From Lentzea guizhouensis (GTDB lineage: Bacteria > Actinomycetota > Actinomycetes > Mycobacteriales > Pseudonocardiaceae): DNA of 64,000 nt. The stretch is taken from the NCBI RefSeq assembly GCF_001701025.1, contig NZ_CP016793.1:9424001-9488000 (forward strand), read 5' to 3'. The stretch's first letter is position 1; the number at the start of each line of letters is the position of its first letter. Shown piece by piece: positions 57,185 through 64,000 of this stretch. A program made the position numbers and the translations under genes. The notes beneath the pieces are model-generated. The model saw only the letters and a program-made list of their open reading frames with translations, made no database searches and was not told the DNA's origin.

Positions 57185-57355
57185 TGTCCCGCAGGTCGCA
57201 CGGGTGGCGGCCGGCGATCCCACCGCTGTGCGCGACTCGCGCGCGACTCGCTTCCCACCTGCGGCGACAGGGTCTGCACTGAACCACGACACATCCCGGG
57301 CCGACTGCGGAAGCCGGTGCCGGGTGAGACGACGAGCGAAGGAGACGACTCGACG

Positions 57356-57904
57356 ATGAGGTTCCCGACGATGTCAGGCAGGCCCCGGGCCAGGGGGAAG
57401 GCGTTGGTGGCGACCATGGCCGGCGCGGTGCTGGCGGCGGTGCTGATCTGCGCCCCGCAGGCCGCGGCGGCGCCCGACCTGAACTGCGGTCCCATCCCGA
57501 TCGCGGTCGCCCAGAGCGAGTGGCAGGACAACGTCATCGGCATCCGCAGCTACGCCATGCGCGTCAAGTCCGAGGTCTATCCGTGTGGCGGGTACGTCCG
57601 CGCGGTGCACTACGTCAGCCTCGATGCCAGCAGGTTGCCGCTGGGCACCACGGTGAGGATCTTCGTCGGCACCCGCCGCAGCGACGGTAAGTGGTACGGC
57701 GGCACCACCACCATGTCCTCCTCCCAGAACATCAGCGCCCGCGGCTACGTCCAGGTGCGCGGCCTGGGCGGTGGCTTGCGGCTCACCCACGTCCGACTCG
57801 GCCACTTCGCCGAATCCGGCCAGGCCGTGATCACCCCGGGCGACGGCAGCACCGCCCGCTACGTCCCCTGGAACGGCCCCGAAGCCAAGCCCGGGAACAG
57901 GTAG
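57356..57904 (+). CDS. Secreted protein of unknown function
   Basis: The 182-residue product has a signal peptide (KALVATMAGAVLAAVLICAPQAAAA) and then about 145 residues of beta-rich sequence with two Cys (LNCGP, VYPCGGYVRAVHYVSLDASRLPLGT). The C-terminal half of the neighbouring HTH membrane protein resembles it loosely in Cys spacing and Trp content. I do not recognise the family. AAGGAG lies 14 nt before the ATG, longer than usual. It is divergent from the HTH gene. Confidence 0.7.
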   Translation: MRFPTMSGRPRARGKALVATMAGAVLAAVLICAPQAAAAPDLNCGPIPIAVAQSEWQDNVIGIRSYAMRVKSEVYPCGGYVRAVHYVSLDASRLPLGTTVRIFVGTRRSDGKWYGGTTTMSSSQNISARGYVQVRGLGGGLRLTHVRLGHFAESGQAVITPGDGSTARYVPWNGPEAKPGNR

Positions 57905-57906
57905 GG

Positions 57907-58518
57907 GTGCCCACCGTGTTTCGAGGTATCCCCATTGACCGGCGAAAGCTTTTCCGATGTGGCCCGCACGGCGGTCCCTCCCGCTTCCGGCCGTTTCGGG
58001 TCTGCGGGTGGGCGGTGTCCGGCACCCTGCCCGCCGCGGCCAAGGCCGGGGTCGCGGCGGTGACTGCCGTGCTGTGCGGGATGGTGCTGGTCGGTTGCGG
58101 CGACAACGGCCGGCCCGGACTGGACGATGACAACGACCTGGGCACCGTCGGCACCGCCCGCGGCGAGGAGGGCGTGCGTGACGCCGCCCGTGCCTACCTG
58201 GACGCCTGGTCCTCGGGCAATCCCACCATCGCCTGCGGTCTGACCACCGCCCGCAAAGCCCGGATCTTCGGCATGAGCGCCGGCAACGGCAACTGCCCCG
58301 ACGCCTTCGACAACGTCCGCGGTCGCATGAGCGAGGACGCTCGCACGACCTACCAGGACACGCAGATCGCCGAGGTCAAGATGATCGGCGGCGCGGACGG
58401 CACGACTGCCCGGGTCACACTGACGCGGAAGCTGGAAGGCCCGGTCAACGGCAAGGACAATCTGCTGTTCGAACACATCGGCGGCCGGTGGCAGACCGAG
58501 GGCTACCCCAAGGAGTGA
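57907..58518 (+). CDS. Small lipoprotein of unknown function
   Basis: The longest frame is 203 residues. A lipobox MVLVGC occurs at about residue 60, after AKAGVAAVTAVLCG, so a later start (GTG at 58015) would give a normal lipoprotein signal. The mature part (GVRDAARAYLDAWSSGNPTIACGLTTARKARIF ... LFEHIGGRWQTEGYPKE) has the pattern of NTF2-like/DUF4878-type lipoproteins. It lies 2 nt after the secreted-protein gene, and the two are probably cotranscribed. Confidence 0.65.
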   Translation: MPTVFRGIPIDRRKLFRCGPHGGPSRFRPFRVCGWAVSGTLPAAAKAGVAAVTAVLCGMVLVGCGDNGRPGLDDDNDLGTVGTARGEEGVRDAARAYLDAWSSGNPTIACGLTTARKARIFGMSAGNGNCPDAFDNVRGRMSEDARTTYQDTQIAEVKMIGGADGTTARVTLTRKLEGPVNGKDNLLFEHIGGRWQTEGYPKE

Positions 58519-58897
58519 CCCGCCGCGACGTTGCGACAGGCGCTGGTGAGGGGACCCGGCACGCTTCCTCCGAGAGACGTGCCGGGTCCCCTCACGACGT
58601 CCGCGCCGCGTACCCGATTCTCGGCGATCCAGGTGGGGCGGGTGCCGACCGGGAACGGACTGGTCTGCGGGTGTTGTTCCTGGCTGACGAGACGCCCCGC
58701 AACGTAGCTCCGGACTCCGCAAAGACCCCCGCAAACCAGGTCCGGACACCGCAAGGCTCGGACGGACAGGACACAACTCACCGATCCATCCGCCAGACAC
58801 ACCTTGTGGCCCCTTCGTCACTCGGGGTATGGTCTAGACCTTCAACCGCCGCCGCGATGTAACTGCACGCACGCAACATCAAGGCAAAGGAAGTCAC
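58519..58897. repeat. 379-bp gene-free region: terminator and third copy of the CCGCAAAC repeat
   Basis: After the lipoprotein stop there is an 18-bp perfect hairpin (58546-58595), then the repeat copy at 58694-58772 (CCCCGCAACGTAGCTC, ACCCCCGCAAAC, TCCGGACACCGCAA, GGACAGGACAC). The region before the LPMO is AT-richer and probably holds its promoter; AAAGGAAG lies 5-12 nt before the ATG at 58898. Confidence 0.65.
58546..58595. terminator. 18-bp stem terminator after the lipoprotein gene
   Basis: GTGAGGGGACCCGGCACG (58546-58563) is complemented perfectly at 58578-58595, with a 14-nt loop. It starts 27 nt after the lipoprotein stop. Confidence 0.85.
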
Positions 58898-59413
58898 ATG
58901 AAAATTCGACGCAGGGTCGCGGCCGCCGTGGCCGGGGTTGTCGCTGCACCGTTGCTCGTGGTGGCTCTCCCGACTGGCACGGCGTTCGCACATGGCTATG
59001 TGTCCTCGCCGGCCAGCCGTCAGGCGCAGTGCGCCAGTGGCACCGTTGCCTGTGGCAACATCAAGTACGAGCCGCAGTCGGTCGAGGGCCCGAAGGGCCT
59101 GCAGAGCTGCCACGCCAACCTGTCGCAGTTCGCCGAGCTCAACAACGACAGCAAGGGCTGGCGGGTGCACCAGACCGGGCGGTCGGTGACGTTCAACTGG
59201 ACGTTCACCGCGCGGCACCGCACGCGGGACTACGACTACTTCGTCGACGGCCGCAAGGTCGCCACCTTCAGCGGCAACAACCAGCAGCCGCCGGCAACCG
59301 TGCAGCACACCGTCAACGTGGGATCCGCTGGTCGGCACAAGATCCTCGCGGTGTGGAACATCGGTGACACCGCGATGGCGTTCTACTCCTGCATCGACAT
59401 CAACGCGAGCTGA
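58898..59413 (+). CDS. Lytic polysaccharide monooxygenase, AA10 (chitin-binding type), short form
   Basis: The 171-residue product has a signal peptide that would be cut before His to leave HGYVSSPASRQ, the copper-binding N-terminal His of AA10 enzymes. A second His is in FTARHRTRDYDYF, with the usual aromatic residues. It lacks carbohydrate-binding modules. Such enzymes cleave chitin or cellulose oxidatively outside the cell. The gene stop overlaps the convergent DUF1992 gene by 14 nt. Confidence 0.93.
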   Translation: MKIRRRVAAAVAGVVAAPLLVVALPTGTAFAHGYVSSPASRQAQCASGTVACGNIKYEPQSVEGPKGLQSCHANLSQFAELNNDSKGWRVHQTGRSVTFNWTFTARHRTRDYDYFVDGRKVATFSGNNQQPPATVQHTVNVGSAGRHKILAVWNIGDTAMAFYSCIDINAS

Positions 59414-59822
59414 GCCAGCTGGTAGGTGGGCTCCCCTTCCGCTCACGTACCAGCTCTTCGACGTTGAACGGCATCAGGTTCAAAGGCGGACCGGACAACG
59501 GTTTGCGCAGTGCGTCGAGAATGCGCGCGTTGATCGCTTCGATGATCGCGCGCGCGTCCTCGTCGGTGGGAGCCGCGAGCGCGCGTGCCTTCGCGCTCTC
59601 GGCTTCCTTGCGCAGCAACAGGGATGGCGGCAGGCCGGTCGCGCCCTCCTCCTCACGCACCTTCTTCTTGATCCACCAGTCCTCTTCGAGTGCTTGTCCC
59701 GCACCGGGCAACGGTTTGCCGGCGCTCGGCAGGTCGTCGAACTCGCCGCGCTCCTGAGCTTCGCGGATCTGCCTGTCGATCCACGACTCGAAGTCCATGC
59801 CGTGCGGTTTCCGCTGTGTCAC
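59400..59822 (-). CDS. DUF1992 (DnaJ-related, YdfE-like) protein
   Basis: The 140-residue product has the DUF1992 pattern FESWIDRQIREAQERGEFDDLPSAGKPL and the following helical region with GPPLNLMPFNVEELV. The function is unknown; a role with J-domain proteins has been suggested for the family. GTG at 59820-59822 overlaps the iminopeptidase stop by 4 nt, so the genes are coupled. Confidence 0.9.
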   Translation of the reverse strand: MTQRKPHGMDFESWIDRQIREAQERGEFDDLPSAGKPLPGAGQALEEDWWIKKKVREEEGATGLPPSLLLRKEAESAKARALAAPTDEDARAIIEAINARILDALRKPLSGPPLNLMPFNVEELVRERKGSPPTSWLSSR

Positions 59823-60739
59823 GGGGAGAACCTCCTCGCCGCGGCGCTGATCGCCTCGACGAAGGCGGGGCTGCCCTTGTGGCCGCTGTCGTCCACGACG
59901 GTCAGCGTCGCGTCCGGCCACGCCTGCGCCAGCCGCCAGGCCGTGTCGGGCGGGCAGCTCATGTCGCGGCGGCCGTGGATGATCTCGCCGGGGATGCCGG
60001 TGAGCTTGTCCGCGTCGGCGAGCAGGTCGCCGACGAAACCGCGGTTCGCGTAGTAGTGCGCGCAGATCCGCACCAGAGCGAGCATGTCGTCGGACGCCCG
60101 CCCGCTCCACTGGCCCTGCTTGCCGAAGCTCTCCAGCGACAGCACGGTGTCCTCCCACCGCGACCACTCCACCGCGGCCTGTTCCCGCACCGAACGGTCC
60201 GGGCTCTCCATCCGCGTCGCATACGCCCGCACGACGTCCGGCGCGTCGTCGACGTGCGCGCTGAACCGAGCCCATGCCTCCGGGAAGAACCGGGAAGCGC
60301 CGCGGTACAACCAGTCCAGCTCCCGTTCCGAGCTGAGGCTCACCGCCACCAGGATCAGCTCGCTGACCCGCTCGGGGTGCCGCTGCGCGTACGCCACGGC
60401 CAGCGTCACGCCCCAGGAACCGCCGAACACCAACCACTTCTCGACGCCGAGCTGCTCACGCAACCGCTCGATGTCGGCGATCAGGTGGTCGGTGGTGTTG
60501 ACGCTCATGTCCGCGGCCGGGTCACTCGCGTGCGGCGTGCTGCGGCCACAACCCCGTTGGTCGAAGAGCACTGTCTTGTACTTGCCGCCGTGCAGCACCT
60601 TGCGCGCGCCGGCCGAGCTTCCGCCGCCGGGCCCGCCGTGCAGGTACACGGCGGGCTTGGCGTCCGGCTCGCCCACGACCTCCCAGTACACCTGGTTGCC
60701 GTCGCCGACGTCGAGCATGCCGTGGTCGAGGAGGTCCAT
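59819..60739 (-). CDS. pip: Proline iminopeptidase
   Basis: The 306-residue product has the S33 alpha/beta hydrolase features: oxyanion HGGPGGGSS, FDQRGCGRSTPH, nucleophile GGSWGVTLAVAYA, Asp in IIHGRRDMSCP and His in VVDDSGHKGSP. The length is normal for cytoplasmic iminopeptidases, which remove N-terminal proline. It is the first of two coupled genes. Confidence 0.93.
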   Translation of the reverse strand: MDLLDHGMLDVGDGNQVYWEVVGEPDAKPAVYLHGGPGGGSSAGARKVLHGGKYKTVLFDQRGCGRSTPHASDPAADMSVNTTDHLIADIERLREQLGVEKWLVFGGSWGVTLAVAYAQRHPERVSELILVAVSLSSERELDWLYRGASRFFPEAWARFSAHVDDAPDVVRAYATRMESPDRSVREQAAVEWSRWEDTVLSLESFGKQGQWSGRASDDMLALVRICAHYYANRGFVGDLLADADKLTGIPGEIIHGRRDMSCPPDTAWRLAQAWPDATLTVVDDSGHKGSPAFVEAISAAARRFSP

Positions 60740-60757
60740 GATCGTGAGACTACCGAC

Positions 60758-61765
60758 CTACAGCGCGATGGGCTTCCAGTTCAGCCCGGCGTCGTCCGAC
60801 CGGTAGACCTCGGCGAACTCCTGGCCGGGGCCGCCGCGGAGCAGCGTCGCGTGCCGGGAGTCCGCGAACGCCAGGTCCTCGAACGACGGCCCGCCGAGCG
60901 TCAGCAGCGTGTCCCACTTCTCGCCGGGACCGCGGTGCACGAACGACCAGTCCCGCCCGGTCGCCGCGACCAGAGCCGCCTGCGGCGACACCGCGAAACC
61001 GGTCGTGATGCCCTCCCGCGGCGGCACGCTGACGGTCTGGAACGGGCCGCCGTCCTCGGACCTGCGCAGCTCCTTCGTCATGTTCCCGAATCCGGGGTCG
61101 AAGCCGCACAACGCGTACCGGTCGGCGCCGACCGTGCCGAGCCTGGTCGCCGACTCGACCGTGCACGGCGCCGGCTCCTCCCGCCACCCGGCAGGTGAGC
61201 GCGTCCAGTACCGGTTCTCCTGGAAGGTCACCGACAACGACACGTGCCCCGGTGCGATCTCCCCGAACGCCTGGCCCTTGACCTCGACGCCCGGCACCGG
61301 CTGCCACCCGCCGAACCACAGCTCGCGGTGGTACAGCCGGGTCGAGGTGCCGTCCGACACCACCGCGAGGAACGCGGCGCCGTCGAACCCCAGCGCGCCA
61401 ACGGTTCCCTTGAACCCCAGCGGCTCCCAGCGGACTCCGCCGTTGCCGGTGACGAACAGCTGCTCGCCGTCGGTCACCATGCCCGCCGCGTCGTTCGCGA
61501 ACACCACCCGCAACCGGCCGGTCTCCGGGACGTCCAACGGCGGTGTCGTCACCCGCGTCCAGCTCGCCCCGCCGTCGACCGTGCGGACCAGCTGCGTGCA
61601 CTTCTGCGTCTGGCACAGGGTGTCCACGCCCAGCACCCAGCCGCGGTCACCGGAGATCCAGGACGTCGACGCGGGCACGACCCCGGTACCGGCGTGGGCG
61701 ACGGCGGTCGTCAACCCGGCCAACAGCAACGAAACGACTGAAACAGCAATGCGCTTCCCCCACAT
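60758..61765 (-). CDS. Secreted beta-propeller protein (BNR/YCF48/sialidase-like repeats)
   Basis: The 335-residue product has a signal peptide (VSVVSLLLAGLTTAVAHA) and repeats of the D-x-G-x-x-W type (RTVDGGASWTRV, YRSDDAGLNWKPI) typical of BNR/VPS10-like propellers, with a possible disulfide CQTQKC. The function is unknown; such proteins bind extracellular ligands. It follows the iminopeptidase gene in the same direction with an 18-nt gap upstream of its stop. Confidence 0.82.
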   Translation of the reverse strand: MWGKRIAVSVVSLLLAGLTTAVAHAGTGVVPASTSWISGDRGWVLGVDTLCQTQKCTQLVRTVDGGASWTRVTTPPLDVPETGRLRVVFANDAAGMVTDGEQLFVTGNGGVRWEPLGFKGTVGALGFDGAAFLAVVSDGTSTRLYHRELWFGGWQPVPGVEVKGQAFGEIAPGHVSLSVTFQENRYWTRSPAGWREEPAPCTVESATRLGTVGADRYALCGFDPGFGNMTKELRRSEDGGPFQTVSVPPREGITTGFAVSPQAALVAATGRDWSFVHRGPGEKWDTLLTLGGPSFEDLAFADSRHATLLRGGPGQEFAEVYRSDDAGLNWKPIAL

Positions 61766-61777
61766 CGCCTTCTCCCC

Positions 61778-62977
61778 TCAAGAGGCTGTTTCCCACTCAA
61801 CACCTCTTGCGGGTGAGGCGGCAACCGTCCAGACCGCCACGAGCACGCCCGCCGCACCGGCCAGGACGAAGGTCAGCCGGGGCCCGACCGCGTCGAGCAG
61901 CAGGCCACCACCGATGTAGGAAACCGCCGCGGCCACCCCGATGCCGCCGTAGAAGTTGCCGAAGACGCGGCCCAGTCGATCAGCGGGCACCAGCCCCTGC
62001 AGCAGCGTGCTGTGCGCGACGTCCATGCCCGCGATCCCCAGCCCGCGCACGGCCTGCAGCGCGAACGCCGACGCCACTCCCCATGCCAGCCCGGTGAACA
62101 GGTTGCCGGCACTGCTCAGCACGAACCCGGTCACCAGCAACGCGACCATGCCCAGCCGCGCGGATCCCTTCGCCAGCAACGCGTACCCGGCGAGCAGGCC
62201 GATCCCGACCGCGGCCAGCACCACGCCCGCCGCGCTGTCGGAGCCCCCGAACACCTCCTTGGTGAGCTGGATGACGGCCACGTCGTCGATCGCCGTGCAC
62301 GCCACCACACCGCAGAAGCCCAGGAAGATGATCCGCACCGCCCGGTTGCGCCAGATCTCGCCCAGACCGGCCCGCGCGCCGGCGAACACCGACTCCCCCG
62401 GCTCGCCCGGCACCACGAGCCTCGGCAGCCGCAGCAACAACAGGGCCGCCACGGCGAACGAGGCGGCGTCCACGAACAGCACGCCGCGGGTGCCCAGGAA
62501 CGGGAGCAGCGCGGCGGCGAGCAACGGCCCGAGCACGTCCGCGCTGTTGGTGCCGAAGCCCAGCAGCGTGTTCGCCCGCCCAAGGTCCTCCTCCGCCACC
62601 AGGCTCGGCACGGCCGCCCGCGACGCCGGGATGAACACCTGCCCGAGCACCGCGCGCAGGCCGACCAGCACCAGCAGGACCGGCAGCGGCGGCAACGCGA
62701 ACGCGATGACCGCCAGCAGCGCGCACTGGGCGACCTCGCACACGATCATGACCGTGCGCCGGTCGAAGCGGTCGCTCACCAGGCCGGTGAACGGGCTGAG
62801 CAACGCCGGCGCGAAGTCACCGACCAGCAGCAGCGCCGCGATCGCCAGCGCCTGCCCCAGCACCGACTGCACGTGCAGCATCAGCGTGACCAGGCTGAGC
62901 GCGTCCCCCACAACGGAAACGACCCGTGCGGTGCTGAGCACGCGCAACGGGCCGTTCTCCTTCAAAAGCGTCAGCAC
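61778..62977 (-). CDS. MFS transporter, DHA/enterobactin-exporter-like
   Basis: The 399-residue product has 10-12 hydrophobic segments and the MFS motif A-like GLVSDRFDRRTVM between segments 2 and 3. It resembles EntS-like drug or siderophore exporters. GTG at 62975-62977 lies 4 nt after the siderophore-binding gene stop, so both are in one operon and export of a siderophore is a reasonable inference. Confidence 0.85.
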   Translation of the reverse strand: MLTLLKENGPLRVLSTARVVSVVGDALSLVTLMLHVQSVLGQALAIAALLLVGDFAPALLSPFTGLVSDRFDRRTVMIVCEVAQCALLAVIAFALPPLPVLLVLVGLRAVLGQVFIPASRAAVPSLVAEEDLGRANTLLGFGTNSADVLGPLLAAALLPFLGTRGVLFVDAASFAVAALLLLRLPRLVVPGEPGESVFAGARAGLGEIWRNRAVRIIFLGFCGVVACTAIDDVAVIQLTKEVFGGSDSAAGVVLAAVGIGLLAGYALLAKGSARLGMVALLVTGFVLSSAGNLFTGLAWGVASAFALQAVRGLGIAGMDVAHSTLLQGLVPADRLGRVFGNFYGGIGVAAAVSYIGGGLLLDAVGPRLTFVLAGAAGVLVAVWTVAASPARGVEWETAS

Positions 62978-62981
62978 ACGG

Positions 62982-63974
62982 TCATCGTGCCAATGCGGCG
63001 TCCAGCTGGTCAGCCAATTTGTTCATGATGGCGGCGTAGGAGGTGTAGCTCAGCGGGGCGACCGCGTTCCACTCCACGAACCGGTTCGCCTGCACCGCGG
63101 GCAGCGCCTGGAAGACCGGGTGGCCCTCCTTCATCTTCTCCGGGTTCAGCACGTGCTGGCGGGTGTCCCACATGATCACGTGTTCTTTGTACGTGCCGAC
63201 GTTCTCCCACGACAGCGACTGGAAGTAGCCGCCGCCCTCCGCGTCGGGCGTGGTCGGCGTGAGCAGCGGCAGGCCGAGCTCCTTGACGTACCAGTCGAGG
63301 TCGGGGTTGCGCGCGGGCACGGCGACGTAGAACAGCTTCGGGTCCGCGCCGATCACCTGGATCTTCTGGTTCGCGGCCGTCATCTTCGCGCCGATGGCCT
63401 TCAGGCGCTCGGCGGCCTTGGTGAACGCCTCCTCGTCGGCCTTCACCTTGGCCGAGTCGACGTCGGCGCCGAGGGACTTCGCCAGGTCGCGGAAGCGCTT
63501 GATGCCGTCCGGCAGCTGGATCTTCGACTGGCCGATGCCGACCGTCGGGGCGATCTTGGCGACCTTCTCCTCGAACTCGGCGGTGAGGTGCCAGAGCCCG
63601 GTGACCTCGGGGTAGTAGCCGGCGACGACCAGGTCGGCGTTCAGCGCGGCGAACTTCTCGATGTCGATCTCGCCGTAGCCGGGGCCGGTGATGTCGGTGA
63701 CCTGGCTCGGGTCGATGCTGCCCGCCTCGGGGTCGGTGCTGCCGTCGGCGCGCTTGAGCGGTCCGAACGTGCCGACCACGTTGACGCCGTAGTCCTTGAG
63801 GGCACCCGCGGCGGACACCTGTGCGACCACGCGCTCGGGCCGCTTCTCGGCGGTGACCTCCTTGCCCCGGTCGTCCTTGAACGACCACTGGCCCTGCTGC
63901 TGCTCCGCGGGAGCGTTTCCACCACACCCGGCCACTAGGCCGAGCAGCAGAACCGCGGCGACTGTCCTGCGCAC
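62982..63974 (-). CDS. Iron-siderophore ABC substrate-binding lipoprotein
   Basis: The 330-residue product has a lipoprotein signal (VAAVLLLGLVAGC) and a class III (FepB/FhuD-like) binding fold: PERVVAQVSAAGALKDYGV, IDIEKFAALNADLVVAGY, VAKIAPTVGIG, a long backbone helix and NRFVEWNAVAPLSYTSYAAIMNKL. GTG at 63972-63974 follows AGGAGG with 7-nt spacing. It is the first gene of the operon within the window; a TTAGGCTT sequence near 63992-63999 could be part of an iron-box at the edge. Confidence 0.88.
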   Translation of the reverse strand: MRRTVAAVLLLGLVAGCGGNAPAEQQQGQWSFKDDRGKEVTAEKRPERVVAQVSAAGALKDYGVNVVGTFGPLKRADGSTDPEAGSIDPSQVTDITGPGYGEIDIEKFAALNADLVVAGYYPEVTGLWHLTAEFEEKVAKIAPTVGIGQSKIQLPDGIKRFRDLAKSLGADVDSAKVKADEEAFTKAAERLKAIGAKMTAANQKIQVIGADPKLFYVAVPARNPDLDWYVKELGLPLLTPTTPDAEGGGYFQSLSWENVGTYKEHVIMWDTRQHVLNPEKMKEGHPVFQALPAVQANRFVEWNAVAPLSYTSYAAIMNKLADQLDAALAR

Positions 63975-64000
63975 CTGTCCACCTCCTGAGTTTAGGCTTG

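Noticed and set aside
57070..57543. Minus-strand frame opposite the secreted protein and HTH start
   Set aside because: It overlaps the signal peptide of a better-supported gene and has no domain.
1..64000. CRISPR array, tRNA or rRNA genes, transposase genes
   Set aside because: No regularly spaced identical repeats, cloverleaf sequences, rRNA-like blocks or DDE/serine/tyrosine recombinase motifs were recognised on reading both strands; a dedicated scan (tRNAscan, Infernal, ISfinder) would be needed to be sure.

Overview
The window is high-GC actinomycete DNA, with GTG starts, dense gene packing and many ATGA/GTGA overlaps. Its mix of AfsR/SARP regulators, type I PKS, secreted protease, chitin-active LPMO and ECF42/DGPF pair fits a filamentous Pseudonocardiales-type organism (Lentzea, Saccharothrix, Actinosynnema or Amycolatopsis). 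The genus cannot be fixed from the sequence.

Region 1 (1-16.8 kb) is the edge of a secondary-metabolite cluster. It holds the last module of a type I PKS (KS tail, AT, degenerate DH, KR, ACP, thioester reductase), a small SARP, a LuxR/LAL regulator, two large AfsR-type SARP-NTPase-TPR regulators and a small methyltransferase. Region 2 (16.9-26.3 kb) holds secreted and accessory functions: an SGNH hydrolase, a DUF4232-like lipoprotein, a TPR protein, an HTH regulator, a streptogrisin-type protease, and an operon of a PQQ-type sugar dehydrogenase and a LamG protein.

Region 3 (26.3-35.8 kb) has two ABC operons. The first is an NMT1/THI5-type permease-binding protein-ATPase set, followed 3 nt later by a TIR-plus-membrane protein. 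The second is a carbohydrate importer. Identical LacI-type palindromes lie upstream of the first ABC operon and upstream of the dehydrogenase operon. Region 4 (35.9-48.4 kb) has an esterase-like hydrolase, a SARP fused to a dead cyclase domain and an NTPase, a GntR regulator, two HATPase proteins, CopC, an ECF42 sigma factor with its DGPF partner, a PEP-synthase-like enzyme, an HPF-like protein and a thioredoxin-like lipoprotein.

Region 5 (48.4-56 kb) has two overlapping NTPase-LuxR regulators, an APH-type kinase and two near-identical methyltransferases in inverted orientation. Region 6 (56-64 kb) has an HTH membrane protein, two exported proteins, an LPMO, a DUF1992-iminopeptidase pair, a beta-propeller protein, an MFS transporter and a siderophore-type binding protein.

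A notable feature is the number of genes whose conserved protein continues in another frame after a small indel: the PKS KS tail, LAL, protease, SARP-cyclase, PEP-synthase-like, LuxR, APH, methyltransferase and one hypothetical. They are annotated as disrupted here, but uncorrected sequencing errors are at least as likely as real decay. No tRNA, rRNA, CRISPR array or transposase gene was recognised.
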